Positions 48,543 to 60,138 of a DNA stretch of 64,000 nt are shown piece after piece. How positions within the stretch are numbered: position 1 is the stretch's first letter; every line of letters begins with the position of its first letter. The notes below the pieces were generated by a model, which worked only from the letters and a program-made list of their open reading frames with translations, searched no databases and was not told the origin of the DNA. Position numbers and translations under genes: made by a program. Origin of the DNA: Sistotremastrum niveocremeum HHB9708 (lineage: Eukaryota > Basidiomycota > Agaricomycetes > Sistotremastrales > Sistotremastraceae); NCBI GenBank assembly GCA_001630475.1, contig KV419397.1:1180103-1244102 (forward strand), read 5' to 3'.

Positions 48543-48705
48543 TTCTTACTCCTTCTTTTGTTTCTCCTTCTGGGCACTGCCTCGATATTCAAATGTAATG
48601 GGATTCTTATTACGAAAATGACGAAAAGCGCCGAGCAGTACAAAAACCCATCGTCCGCATGCATTGTAGTCAACCAACTAGCCATGCGCCGTAACATATG
48701 GTTCG

Positions 48706-49930
48706 CTAATCGATGTATCCAGTATTCTCGAAATATTCGTGAGCTTCCTTTTGCGATATCTGACGGAACGCCTCAAGGACTCTCTCACGGATACCGGTGA
48801 AACCATCATTGTCTTTAGTAGCCTGGAACATCTTTTTGAGCTTTCGATCCTCCGAAAGTTTCGCTTTCGTCACTAGCAGAGCTTCTTCAATCGGATTGTA
48901 GTCCGGAGAATACGGCGGAAGATGGATGATGCGGATTCCGCTGAAATCCGACTCGAAGTCAATCAATTCATGAGTGTCAATAGACATCCGCTTACGCTTT
49001 GTTGCAGATGTCACTAATCTTCGCATCACGGCGTGTGAAACTTGGATCCAAGGCAATCACAGATCGACGACTCTTGCTCATACGCCTCACAAGTTCTTTG
49101 AAAAATTTGGTCGATTCTGCGACTCTAAGCTCGTGGTCGAAGACCTCGCTGTGAATAACACCTTCATGACCTAAAGCTGAAACCGCATTACTCCTATCAT
49201 CAAGTAATTAATTTCAATTTACCAAGGATTTGAGAACGCACTCACCTAGCTGGCCGAGGTTCGCTGCGACGAGATGTAGATCGAGTTTGTCGAGGCTTCT
49301 GAGGAGACGAGACTGTGGGAGAAAAAGCGTTCTTCGTTTCGACTTGAGACTCCCCGACGAAGACGAGCTTATCGTAGGTATAGGATGATATGATGTCGTC
49401 GTACTGATCCCGTAACTCCTCGAGCCTTCCCTTGGCAAATTTATAGACCTTGAAGAGTCATTGTCATAACCTGATGATACCCGAGTGAAAAAACACTCCG
49501 CACCTGTTGCCGCCGTAGCCCCCGCTTTCTGAGTTCAATCAACACGTTATCAGCTGTCGATTTGATGCAATGTTCTTCCAGCAGTTCCTCAAGAAGCTCC
49601 GGGATGAAGATGTGAGGGCGTCTTCGAACAACTTCGTCTATAAACTACGAGAAGAAACGTGACAAACGAGACGAAGGCGCGTGTAACTGAATGATATACC
49701 GATGCATCCGACTTGGATAAATCGTCTCTGCAAGTAAACAGGAAAGGATCTCGGAGAGGAACTTCAGGAACATTGAGGAGACGAGTTCCTTTGAAGCGAC
49801 TCTCGATATCGCGGATGGCAGGCTCCGAGAGAGCTGTGATCAAGCTGATCTCCTTCCTATCCACGTCCAGGGCGATCATCCGCATTACAATATAAGATAG
49901 GTCATAGCTGGATTCCTGGTCTCGAGTCAT
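48706..49930 (-). pseudogene. DDE_3 (IS630/Tc1-type) transposase gene, inactivated
   Basis: Right to left: an HTH-like start (MIALDVDRKEISLITALSEP), an intron near 49670-49705, a second block (RRRPHIFIPELLEELLEEHC, LRKRGLRRQQ), an intron near 49445-49502, then KGRLEELRDQYDDIISSYTY and LVFVGESQV. Next comes GHEGVIHSEVFDHELR, KSRRSVIALD and, in another frame, VSHAVMRRLV and LPPYSPDYNPIEEALL. The first catalytic Asp of the VFVDES motif is Gly, and a frameshift separates the second Asp (IALD) from the NPIEE glutamate. The transposase is therefore dead. Introns show it was expressed as a eukaryotic gene. No terminal inverted repeats were found. It lies 180 bp from the tRNA gene. Confidence 0.75.
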
Positions 49931-50308
49931 ATTCGACCGTCGAGGTTGACGAGAAAATTCTCAAACACGTAATACAAGACGTAACCATTACCAAGGCCTC
50001 CGGACTCCGATCCTTGCCATCTCCCTCGAACTCTGGCTCTCAGATTTAATACTCGACTTTCGTTAACAAACACTCCAATGGTGTATATGCTTTACTACGA
50101 TATGTGCGCTGATAACAGAATAATTGTTGAACGATTTGAGGGTCGAAATTTGGGTTTACTTGATAGATCGAAACACGATTCGTATCAGAGATGTTTGGAA
50201 GACTTTCCGGGCTACAGAGGCGAATACAGGAATACACGTTCAACTCAAGAAATTACAGATATCTCCTTTGCATGCATGAAGAAGATATACACACTACGTC
50301 GAACGAAT
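49931..50308. other. Intergenic, no gene seen
   Basis: Upstream of the transposase remnant and downstream of the glycopeptide-type gene. Nothing specific. Confidence 0.4.
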
Positions 50309-51141
50309 CTAGTCACAGAACGTGATCGCGAGATCCACCTTGAACGGACCTCTTTCAGAATTGTTACGAGAGAACGAGGCTCCGGTGCTTACATTAGGCG
50401 CAGTGCAGCTGACGACTTTCCCGTTGGTGGGGTTAGTGAACGCTCCAGGACAATTGGCGGACTTGCCTATGTCAAGGTGAGCTTTCGGCTTAAATGTTTT
50501 GGAGAGGGTACGAACAGTCTTCGCCAACACCATTACAGCCGTTGTAGAATCCGAAACCGCTCGTGACGGAGAAAGTGTGACTATGGAACTGTGTGAGAAA
50601 GTTCGAGAGTACTAAAGAGCGAAGTGACATACGGAGGAATAAGAGAGATATCGGCTGCCGAGTTTCCCTCATTAGTGAGGGTCCCCTCAACGAGAGTGCA
50701 ATGCTCTCCGTTCAAGAGGCAATTGCCTGAATTGAATGCGTTATCAGGTCGTTCACAATTCACTTTCGGATATTGAACACCGACCGGTTTGAAGGTACCT
50801 GTTGTCAAGTTATTGAAAGGAATCCGGTAACTCGAGAAAGAGCTTACGCAATGAAGCTATCAATAGGACCGTTGTGCGTATAAGCTCCCCCGGTCGAAAG
50901 TATGTTTCCGTTTTGAACCAAAGTCGGCTGTATCGCAATTAGGGTCCTGCATCTGAACTGTTGTAGGAGTTCGCACGGTTCCTTTGCCACATCTACGGAG
51001 AAATCATTAGTCGATGAAAAAAGCAAGAGAAATATAATCGCACTTGTTCGTAAAGGTGATGGTGTGAGATTCTGCGGTTACAGAAGCGATGAAGGTGCTA
51101 ACGCAAGCAAGTGCAAAAGCGTTTCTGACGAAGGTGAACAT
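50309..51141 (-). CDS. Small secreted glycopeptide-type protein
   Basis: Seven exons right to left: 51141-51044, 50992-50977 (16 nt), 50927-50848, 50798-50785 (14 nt), 50726-50629, 50588-50516 and 50466-50309; 178 residues. Signal peptide MFTFVRNAFALACVSTFIA is followed by HTITFTNKCGKGTPTLVQNG, LSTGGAYTHNGP, HCTLVEGTLTN, ISLIPPYF, FSVTSGFGFYNGCNG and a C-terminal VDLAITFC. These landmarks match the family of small basidiomycete secreted proteins named glycopeptide, with eight or more Cys likely in disulfides and a thaumatin-like start (TFTNKC). Likely extracellular; biochemical role unknown. The microexons were placed because each keeps phase and restores the family order. Confidence 0.85.
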
Positions 51142-53201
51142 TGTGAGATCGAGTCAGATGTGGTGTGAAGAGTACGAGTGCTGGTAAGAAGTTGTGATGT
51201 CGACTGAGAGATATCCAGAGGGCTTTTATAGCTGAATGTGCGCTCACTTGTAGGGGTCCGATCTCCGCTTGCATATCGTGAGCTCCTCGGGCGTGCCGCC
51301 CTTCCTTCAACGCCGCCCAAGGGGTCGTTTCATCTTGCGTTGGAGCTGTCAGATGCACCACTGAGAGTGGAACGACTCAATCATCGCAACGGCCGTCCAT
51401 CCCAGCGCATCACATCCGCCTGTCAGATGAGGACATGATCGAGAGTTTCAGAGTCACAATTGCTGAAGTCGACGCTCAAGAGGTCTCCGGGTACGTCAAA
51501 TACTCCAACGGCGGTGATATTAGAGCGCTTTAGTGATGAATCGTAGAATCCATTGCTGAGGCTCAGAGGGAGAGGAGCGGATCGAGAAGGAACAGACCGA
51601 AGTGCGGAAATGTATGTGACAATTCCATAAAGTCCACGCCTGAGAGTTTGATCCTCGTACTACGAGAGAATCACATCTGGAGAATGCCTTGGCCAAGGGG
51701 CTCGAATAATATCTCTCAATACGAGGCTGGGCGCGAACAGGAGGTCATGAGCGGTTTGCATTGCGATGGAGGTATGAAACACGGAATTGAGTCTTGTCGG
51801 CGATCCAGAGCCGCATTGAGCGGAGTTGTGAACGCTCAGTGCAACATAATGGGAGTCATTAGATATAAATAAACAGGCTCCACAGGACAACCCATCGAAC
51901 TGTTCCAGGTGCGGAGACTTCGAGTTGGCGTCGACTCTGGATACTTTACGACGGCAGGAGCTATCTTAGCGTCCGTTGAGACTAGAGCGTTACGTAGAGC
52001 CCCGGAGATAGGGTCCATTACGACACCGATTTTGTCTATACTTCAGAAGAGAAATGATTCACCAAGTGAATCACGTCGAACTTAAACTGAGACCAGTTGT
52101 GTCAATATCCGGCGTCGACCTAGGTACTGAGCATGATGCTGCTGCAGAAGGAGATGTCATAATATCTCCCGATAATTTCGTCAACAACTATTGCGGGAGA
52201 CATTGTAGCCTTTGTGGGTGGTATGAGAGGACCGAGCAGCTCCAAATTTTGGCCGTGATGACGGTGAAAATGGAGCACTTCCGAAATGCGACTCCGAAAT
52301 CTGTCGGTTACACGGCATTGACTCTGGACCGCCCGTACATTATTACATGTTCACGCGACGATCCCATCGATACGCATTATATCGTCAATAGAAAATACCA
52401 TTATGTGTAGTCATTCACTGTGGGAAAATTGGGAGAAGCGGAGCCTGCGCTCAGTTTGCCATCAAATGTCAAGTTGGAGCGGAAGAACCAGTTGTATCTT
52501 GAACATCATAGCGAAGAAAGATTGACAAGGTGACATTGAAAAGGCCACCAACAGCAAAAAGCTGAAATCGTCCGTAGGATCGGTTCGATTCATCGAGCGA
52601 GGGTCGTTGATATCGTGACAAATCGCAAGCCAGCAATTGTTGGACTGAACGGCATAAAACGCGAGGATGAATGTGATGTCTGATATCTAACGCAGTGTAA
52701 TACTCGACCCGGCAGGGATGGAATATGTTGAGTTCATGAGGGACGGCGCCGAAAACTGGATGTGATACGACGACACTTGGCAGGTGTATATCGCGGATGT
52801 TCGGGGTGTCGCCTAATATGTCTGATGCACGAGACAAGACGCAGAAGGTTGAAATAATAGACCCCATAGCATGTTACGATAGTCAAGATTCATTGGACTA
52901 TAGTGATTTGGCCGTGATGAGCACCCAAATATGCGGACATAGTGAGCTCGTATACTAGTGTATTGAGGGCTGAGAGATATCTTCTTCGCAGGAACACACT
53001 GGGTTAACCCTCTTTTTGGGATGCGGTCCCTGGGTGGATGCATCAGCCTTATCGACTGCGAAATCGATCAAAATTGGATGAACCAGGAAACTTTAGTTTT
53101 GAATCATAGCTAGAAAATAACTGCGACTGAAGGGACCCGATCCTAGGGGAAACATTCTCAGTCACGTCAATTGAAGCTGGTTGAGTGAAGCTGGTTGAAG
53201 G
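51142..53201. other. Gene-poor stretch
   Basis: About 2 kb without a supported gene. Minus-strand frames at 51660-52018 and 52469-53043 overlap in different frames and may be decayed coding sequence, but no family could be recognised. Confidence 0.35.
51222..51231 (-). promoter_or_regulatory. TATA box of the glycopeptide-type gene
   Basis: On the minus strand CTATAAAAGC lies about 85 bp upstream of the ATG at 51141. Confidence 0.55.
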
Positions 53202-53731
53202 TAGGGCTCCAACGTGTCCGTGTACCGGATCCCAAAGGTGGGATCCTACACGTACACGTCCGGTATCGTGTAGTGTACCGTGTAGTGTACCGTGTACCAA
53301 CGTGTATTACGGAATATATTATAAATATTCAATGAAATATTATTTAAGGACACAGGGAACACCCGCACTGATAGATTTTGCACGACTGGTGTGTATTGCA
53401 CCCAAACAACTCGAATAATCAATTTATATATTAAATCTCAGTCATCAGTGGACAAGGATGTCATAGAATATACCCAGAGGACCTCCAGAGCTCAATACTG
53501 TGGTTACCAACCTGAAATTAGACTGTAAAGCTGGAGCATAGGCCGTTATAACATGGTTCTGTGGGTAGAATATAAATACAAAATAATATATATATTAGTA
53601 ACGTGTACCATACCGTGTACCAAGTGTATACCGGGTGGGTACCGGATATGACAGCCTTGTATCCTACACGGTGTACTTTCCGTATATGTACCGTGTAGTG
53701 TCCGTGTATACACGGACACGTTGGAGCCCTA
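53202..53731. mobile_element. hAT-type MITE, 530 bp
   Basis: Left end TAGGGCTCCAACGTGTCCG (53202) is matched exactly by its reverse complement at the right end (to 53731); the perfect terminal inverted repeat is at least 23 bp. Flanks GTTGAAGG and CTTGAAGG (7 of 8 identical) fit an 8-bp target duplication, the hAT signature. Inside each end are many variants of GTGTACCGTGTA in both orientations, like the subterminal binding sites of hAT elements. There is no coding capacity, so transposition would need a transposase in trans. Confidence 0.85.
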
Positions 53732-53892
53732 CTTGAAGGCGAATGGGAGGATAAGCGCTGTCGGAGTCTAAAAACTGCTTTCGAGCCAAACGCAGCCAGG
53801 GCGCGCGCGCAGCATCACAGCCAACTCCAAAGCAAATTCCATCTTCTCTCTCCGTCAATCCATCGTCCATTTCGACCCCACTCGATGCGAAA

Positions 53893-55155
53893 ATGAGCTC
53901 GTCGACGGAAGGACTTTCGCGCCGACGTGTGGCACCCTCTACTTCAGGAGCTACATCGCCTGCAACACCTCGAACTCACACTCCCGCGCTCGAGCCTTCG
54001 ACGCCCATTCTATCTTCCAACGGACACGCGGGTACTGCACTTGAGGGAGGATCAAAAGTCGCTTATGACCCTCATGAAGATGATGATAGTCGGAATGGGA
54101 CATCTACGGGACCGAATGGACGAAAAAGACTTCCGACGCCGCGATTAACTTTGATGGAGGAGGTGTTGTTGGTGGGATTGAAAGATAAACTGGGTTATCT
54201 TTCATTTTGGAACGACTCGATCTCGTATGCACTGCGGGGGTGTATTGTGCTTGAGCTTGCGCTCAGGGGGCGGGTCGCGGTGGTTAATCGACCTGGGCGG
54301 AGGTCGGTGAATCTTTGTGAGAGGTTGATTGAGGTGATTGACGAGCGGATGACGGGGGAGACAATTTTGGATGAGGCGTTGAGGATGATGCGAGATCGTG
54401 GAAAGGAGGGAGAGAAGTTGAGCGTTGTTCAGTGGATTGATCTCATGAGCGGTATGCATGTCTCGTGACTGCTCGTTGTTGATCTGACAGCGGTACTAGG
54501 GGAGACGTGGAATGTGATGAAGATCTCATATCAGTTAAAACAAGTCCGCGAACGCCTTCAGAAAGGACTCGTCGACAAAGGGCTCCTAACCACCTCGAAA
54601 ACCAACTTCCTCCTATTCGACATGGCGACGCATCCTTGTACACCACAAGGACTCTCCCAAAAAGCTGCGATCATCAATCGCATTAACGCTCTCCTCCTTT
54701 CCAAAACTACCGCCATTCCTCAGACAGCCCTCGGCGAAGAAGGCACATCCGGTCGAGTTATCCGAAGCATAGCTCTCTCGACCGCTTCTTATGCTGCGAA
54801 TGTGCTCGAAGATGCCATTGGATACTCGTACTCACGCGGGGTTGGAAGTAACCTTGCGTTCGAGGATAAAGAAGAAGCGCTGACTCGTTGCGACGATGTC
54901 CTGAGCGCATTCTCAAATTTCCCTTTCGCAACTCCTGTAGCTTCGGGATCTGGTTCGGTCGCAGGTGGCTTGGGTGCAGGTGCCAAGCGAAGACATGCTG
55001 GTGGTGGCGGTAATTCAGGACGAGAAGCGATTGCTGAGCTTGGTCGTGAGGTGACGAAGGAGCTCGAAGCCGAGTTCGGTGAAAAATGGGAACTTTCTGG
55101 CGAGGTGGTTGCTGCTGTATTCGAAGTGTGGGGGCGGATGGATAGTCTGCTATGA
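53893..55155 (+). CDS. VPS74: Vps74/GOLPH3-type Golgi PI4P-binding protein
   Basis: Exons 53893-54451 and 54500-55155; 404 residues. After a variable Ser/Thr/Pro-rich N-terminus, the GPP34 domain starts at [20 protein letters not shown] and contains [47 protein letters not shown] across the exon join, [20 protein letters not shown] (basic pocket for PI4P) and [12 protein letters not shown]. It binds PI4P on Golgi membranes and sorts glycosyltransferases into retrograde vesicles. A Gly/Ser-rich insert (near 54940-55020) lies before the last helices and is longer than I expect for yeast Vps74. Single-copy housekeeping gene, unrelated to its neighbours. Confidence 0.93.
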
Positions 55156-55634
55156 TCATAATCATTCCTTCCGTATTCTCCATCCTATGTTTAGTTGTCG
55201 CTTCTTGTCTGCTATATTTTGTCTATGTTTCGATTCGATTAGATAGCGCTCACGTGGAATTACATTACGTAATGACTGGGGAAGGCACGCGGGAAGGCGC
55301 CGCGCAGGATTTTCGCTGACTTTGTCCGACTAGGAAGGCTCGTCTGTATTGGACAGCACACCACGCTCCTTACACCTCACTCTCTTTCTCACTCCATCGA
55401 CGCTGGCTGGGCTATGACTGGTGAACGTTCTGCAACGTCCTATCGCGCTTCAGAGCTCATTGAGATAGCAGGACACATGGGAGCGGTCAATCGTTTGATC
55501 AAGAGGCAGGGGACCAGTACCGATAGCAGTCTGTCATCTCTACCTGCTGTATTCAACGAATTGGACTTATAAAACCGTGTAGGATCGACTCCTGGGCCTA
55601 CCGGACCTACTAAGTATGCTATAATTCAGGGTGC
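55156..55634. other. Upstream region of the Ser/Thr-rich membrane protein
   Basis: May hold unresolved 5' exons: an ATG frame at 55415 reads MTGERSATSYRASELIEIAG and NRLIKRQGTSTDSSLSSLP, and a segment near 55584 could read STPGPTGPT. No phase-consistent join to 55635 was found. Confidence 0.4.
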
Positions 55635-58265
55635 ATGAACGGTGCTAAAGCTTTGGCTAGGAGCATTCCTGAGAGTGCTTCGTCGACCCCTGCTACGACC
55701 GATACCCATTCAAGCGCGAGTACGAGTCAAACAGACACTGCGACGTCTGAGACGACGGTCACAACCACCTCTACCTCGACTTCGTACGCCACGTTCAAGT
55801 CACGCCTTTTCCTTATCTAATCGTCCCTTAGCACCTCATCCACTTCCTCGACTTCCTCTACCTCGACTACCTCCGGTACAACGTCGTCTACGACTAGTAC
55901 TTCCTCCACATCATCAAGCACCTCAACGCCCCTTTCGAAGCAATCGACCTCTACCACTTCGTCGAGTACTTCCACGACGACTGAGGTTTTGACTACGAAT
56001 CCGGCTGGACAAGTCACTACGAAAGTCGAATTTACTACTATTCCGGCTCCTGGAAGTGGAAGTCTGTCATCGGCTGGGAATGCGAATCAGGAGACAGGGC
56101 TGGCTGTTGCCAATAAAAGCAATTCGTATGTATTCTCCTTTGTCTGCATTTTTCTTTGTTGTTCTTCCTATTTCATCGTCCCCTTTCGTGGCTTGCGATA
56201 TCTTTGTTCCGATACCCACGATGGTTCACGTCATCCGTTGAATCATGACATTTCGATCGGTCGATTCGGGCTGACAAGCACGTTAAGCGCTCGTGATCCG
56301 GGCATCCCGTTCTTGCCCTCTTGTCTTTCTTCTTCTTCCTTTCGATTTCCTTTCCTGTCTGATCCGTGGTTTACGTCTTCAAATTCCGGTTCCTCTGAGT
56401 CTTCGGTGGCCTCTTTCTTTTGGTCGCGGAGATCTGATACCTTTCCTTGATTGTGGCGGATTGATGGTGGATGTTTATGGTGCGGAGGTTGTTCCATTGG
56501 TGAAGCCATGGGTTTCGCACGATGACGCGTATCCTCTTCATTCCGAGAACCTATGCTGTTATGCAGTTCGGTTTGCATTGGATATGTCCCGGACATCGCG
56601 GTGGATTCGGTCATGTCGGTTACCTTCGCGGTGTATCACCGCGAAGTTTGCTCGATATTCATTCAATTGCTTGCTGCTCCATTCCCTTGTACATTCCAAC
56701 CAACGGTACCTTATTCACATATCTGATACTATTCTTCGTTTCAGCTTCCTCCAAAACAAGGGAGAAGTAGCAGGTGTCTTCACCGCTGTCGGTCTCATCG
56801 TTCTCGCCTTACTTATCGCTATCGGAACAAATCTCATCCGACGACATCGAGCCAAGAAATTCGACGAAGAGGTCACCCGAGCCGCTGCAGCCGCCGCCTC
56901 ATCTGCCGCCCAGATGAACGTCCCTTTCGACGACGACGATTATGTTATCGGAGGAGGTCGACGGCCTCTTAGCGGACCTGGGGGACCTGGTGATGGATGG
57001 GGATACGAGGACGATCCTTGGAAAGGGGCGATGGGAAGACAGCCGACGGGAAGTAGTACGCGTACCGGGCATACCGCTGTCCAGTATGGTGGCACGGGTG
57101 TTGGACCTCCGCTCTCGTATGCGAACGCCAATCCGACCTACGATCATGGAGCGCCAGTTGAAGAGTACGGAATGGACGAATTCCCTCCACGACCTGGTAT
57201 GGGGTATCCACCCAGAGTCGACGAAGATGTTGGATTAGCGTATGGTGGAGATGACTCTCCATATGCGGCTGCTGCTGCTATCGGTGCTGCTGGAGCTGGT
57301 GGAACGAGACAGCGAGGGGGAGGCGTTGAATATCAGCCCTATGCCGATCTTCCTCGTGGTGCATCGCCTCCTAATCCCAACCCTCCGATGCCCAATCCTA
57401 TCAATACTCATACTCGTCACAAGTCCGCTTCACCACCTCCGCCACATGCAGCGATGATGTATCCTTCTCAATCACGCTCTTTAACTTCGGCACCTGCTGC
57501 TGAAGATCCCTTCGCCGTTCCGGGTGTTGCGTACGATGAGGGATATCCAAGCGCAGCCTCATTCCCTCAAGTTCCTACGCATGTTAATAGTTATTCACAA
57601 CCCCTCCCCGCGTCCAGATCAACATCCGGCGGCACCACATCTACATCTCCGAGGAGATCGCCTTCGTCGACTCGTCCACCGATGGGCGCTTATCCTCTAT
57701 CTGGCATGGGCGAACGGAGGGTAGCGTCTACGCCGTCTATCGGGATTCCAAGGTCCAAATCCAAACCGTCAGATCGTGCACTGGCTGGGAATTATGCATC
57801 TCCGACTACGACGGCTACGACTGCAACGTCCACACCCCCGTTGCGCACGCCTTCGACTCGTCATCTGTTACCCTCGGCGACGGATCACAATACCTCCCAT
57901 TCACTCATCAATTCGAATTCTCTTCTCAATACTCCGCCCAATAATGCCAATACATATCCCAATACATATGGGACATATTCCAGCGGACACGGAAGAGAAT
58001 GGAAGGCTTCCGACGATGGTCACGGTCAGCTCGGGCTTGGTTTCAAGCACGCATTTGGGGGAGAAGGATACGAAGAGGGGATCCAGGAGAGTGAAGATTA
58101 TCATGAAGGAGACCAGTCCGCATACCATGCATACGGAGGAGACGATGATGTAGGCAGTCTGGATGAAGGTTGGGAAAAGAGGGTCCGACCTGTACTTCGA
58201 GTGCGTTCTTGGTTTCTTCAATCATTGATGGAGACTAACTCAGTGTTCAGGTGACGAATGAGTAA
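55635..58265 (+). CDS. Ser/Thr-rich single-pass membrane protein with long cytoplasmic tail
   Basis: Exons 55635-55783, 55832-56125, 56745-58200 and 58251-58265; at least 637 residues, 5' end uncertain. The extracellular part is almost wholly Ser/Thr (TSTSSTSSSTSTPLSKQ), a likely O-mannosylated stalk, ending TTIPAPGSGSLSS. After the 619-nt second intron comes the transmembrane segment VFTAVGLIVLALLIAIGTNL with a basic stop (RRHRAKK). The tail is Pro/Gly/Ser-rich with DDDDYVIGGGRRPL, WGYEDDPWKG and a conserved-looking end EKRVRPVLRVTNE. This is the architecture of wall-stress sensor or mucin-like proteins, but no WSC or other domain is seen, so the function is not known. Confidence 0.7.
56624..56646. 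repeat. Perfect 10-bp hairpin inside the long intron
   Basis: CTTCGCGGTG, loop TAT, then CACCGCGAAG. The stem is fully complementary and GC-rich, about 100 bp before the intron's 3' splice site. Confidence 0.85.
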
Positions 58266-58670
58266 TTCGGTTGAGAAACGGTCTCGATGAACGGCTTTCT
58301 TTTGGCTATTGTTATCTTTGGTCTAGGTTTTGTGAGCGCACACTCCGAATGTAATGTACCTACGTGGGCTCTATGAGCTCTGGACGTTGACATTCTTCCA
58401 CCTTGAAGTTTTGAGTCTGTTGTTTTGAACAGGGGACTTTGTTGTTGTCTTAGGATGAACAATACTTGAAGTAGTGTTATAATTATTTTTCTTTGTGTAC
58501 AGTATCATCCCCGATGTGCGTACTGCCAAATAGGCGTGCTGAGAAATTTACTAGTCTTTTTTAAAGCTTTGGTGGGTCACGAAACCACATTAGCCGAGGT
58601 AGGTTCGCCCAATTAGGAAATTGATTCAAACTCCGATCAAACATTAATCAACCAAATCATCAAAAAATCT

Positions 58671-58843
58671 TAACAGACTCATTTACATCTGTTAAGAAAA
58701 TCAAGCATCAAAGAATCTTACATCAGGAAAAATAAGGAGTCCTTTTTCAACTTTAGAGGACTTAAAAGTACTCCAAAGTACTCCAAAGTTGAAAAAGGAC
58801 TCCTTATTTTTCCTGATGTAACAGAGATTACTGAGTCTGTTAA
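58671..58843. repeat. Outer inverted repeat around a palindromic MITE
   Basis: CTTAACAGACTCA at 58671-58683 is inverted as TGAGTCTGTTAAG at 58831-58843. Together with the inner element it forms a nested hairpin. Confidence 0.6.
58718..58821. mobile_element. Palindromic mariner-type MITE, about 104 bp
   Basis: The first 34 bp after the left TA (CATCAGGAAAAATAAGGAGT onward) are repeated exactly in inverse at the right end before the right TA. The TA at both borders fits a Tc1/mariner target duplication. The centre holds two direct copies of AAAGTACTCC. No coding capacity. Confidence 0.75.
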
Positions 58844-59918
58844 GAAGATGCGCCTGCAGCAAATTGTTGCGCAGATGACTAGACATCTTAACAGCATCAA
58901 TTGATTGCGGTAAGGAAGATGGAGATCATAGCAGCATCAAGCTGGAGGGCGCGGGAAAGTCATTTTGCTGATTACTAAGCGATATATAGCCTCTTAAAGA
59001 ACTCTGGGCCCGACCATAAGTCTCGTATATCCTTTTATGGCGCATTTCATTAATTTACAAGAAATGAATTCATTAGTCCTGAATTAATTAAATTAATTAA
59101 TCAGGAACAAGGGCACAAGGGCACATGTTGAACCCTGAAAGAAGCGGACCCTGAAAGGGTTTAAGCGAGCTGAGTTTGAAATTCACATATATAGGTCGCC
59201 CTTGCTTCAAATCCTTCTTCCCTCTTACCCCCATCATCTACTGCAGTCAGATTTTTGAGAATGGTAAGTCCCTGCTTACATAAGCAAAAACGCGACACTG
59301 ACAATCTGGTAGTCTTCACAGCATGCAGGAAACGCTTTTTGCGGTGGGAAAAGTGTGAGAAAAGCGTGAACCATGAACATGTGATTTCACGCAAAATGCA
59401 CTGCGAGTAGGCTGAGCAAAGCCATACCGTTGTGATCGCGATGCGCTGAAACTAGGGTGCGACTATATACAATATTTTCATTGTAAAACTGGTTACAAAA
59501 GGGTGAACATGCATTATGTACATTCACGCTGATTTCGGTGAGTGCAGGCTGAAAAAATGATCCAGGGCTCTCTCGAAAACTGCTGCCAACACGATGCAAA
59601 GCCCCATGATAGCTTCACCATTTTTTCAGCGTTTTCGCGTTGCGGAAAATATGGCGGGTTGCAAAGCAATGCAGTGAAGAAATGATATCCAGAGTTCAGA
59701 GTTTGCTCACCGCGAGAATATTATATGCCTGCAGAGGAAAAAGCTTGAATAAGGGCAATATTTTTGCAGCGAGAACTGCCGCAGAAAGCTGTCGACCGTT
59801 TCACACTATTCGCGGCATGAGATTCACGGGTGCAAAAAGGATAACGAATCGCGTGGTGCGAAAACGATGGGTCGGAACCGAGACCCGTAAAATCCGCTGA
59901 CCGTTTGGGGAATCCGGG

Positions 59919-59966
59919 ATTGCCGGATTACCGGATTACCGGATTGCCGGATTGCCGGATTGCTGC
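59919..59966 (+). repeat. 8-bp tandem repeat
   Basis: About six units of ATTGCCGG or ATTACCGG in tandem. Confidence 0.85.
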
Positions 59967-59968
59967 AT

Positions 59969-60138
59969 TCACGGATTCCTGTACCCTCGTTTTCTGACCT
60001 GTCCTGGATTCCCGAATGCTCGCTTTCTCGATCTGTCCTGGATTCCCCAATGCATACATTGTCGCTCCCTCCTGGTTTCCCGAATGCATATCTTGTTGAT
60101 CCATCTTGGATTCCCTCAAGCACGAATTCTTTGTCCAT
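59969..60138 (+). repeat. 34-bp minisatellite, five copies
   Basis: Units start at 59969, 60003, 60037, 60071 and 60105. Each has a CCTGGATTCCCGAATGC-like first half and a T-rich second half ending CTGT, CCCT or CCAT. Units are clearly related but diverged, the outer ones most. 34 is not a multiple of three, so the array is unlikely to be coding. Confidence 0.8.

Noticed and set aside
50078-50566. 162-codon plus-strand open frame
   Set aside because: It overlaps two exons of the well-supported glycopeptide-type gene on the other strand and has no recognisable motif.
56293-56744. Open frame continuous with the membrane-protein exon
   Set aside because: The encoded segment has no continuity with the Ser/Thr-rich stalk, and a good donor and acceptor enclose it, so it was treated as intron, although alternative use is noted as a finding.
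59919-60138. Possible CRISPR-like array
   Set aside because: Units are contiguous without unique spacers, and the DNA is fungal nuclear sequence.
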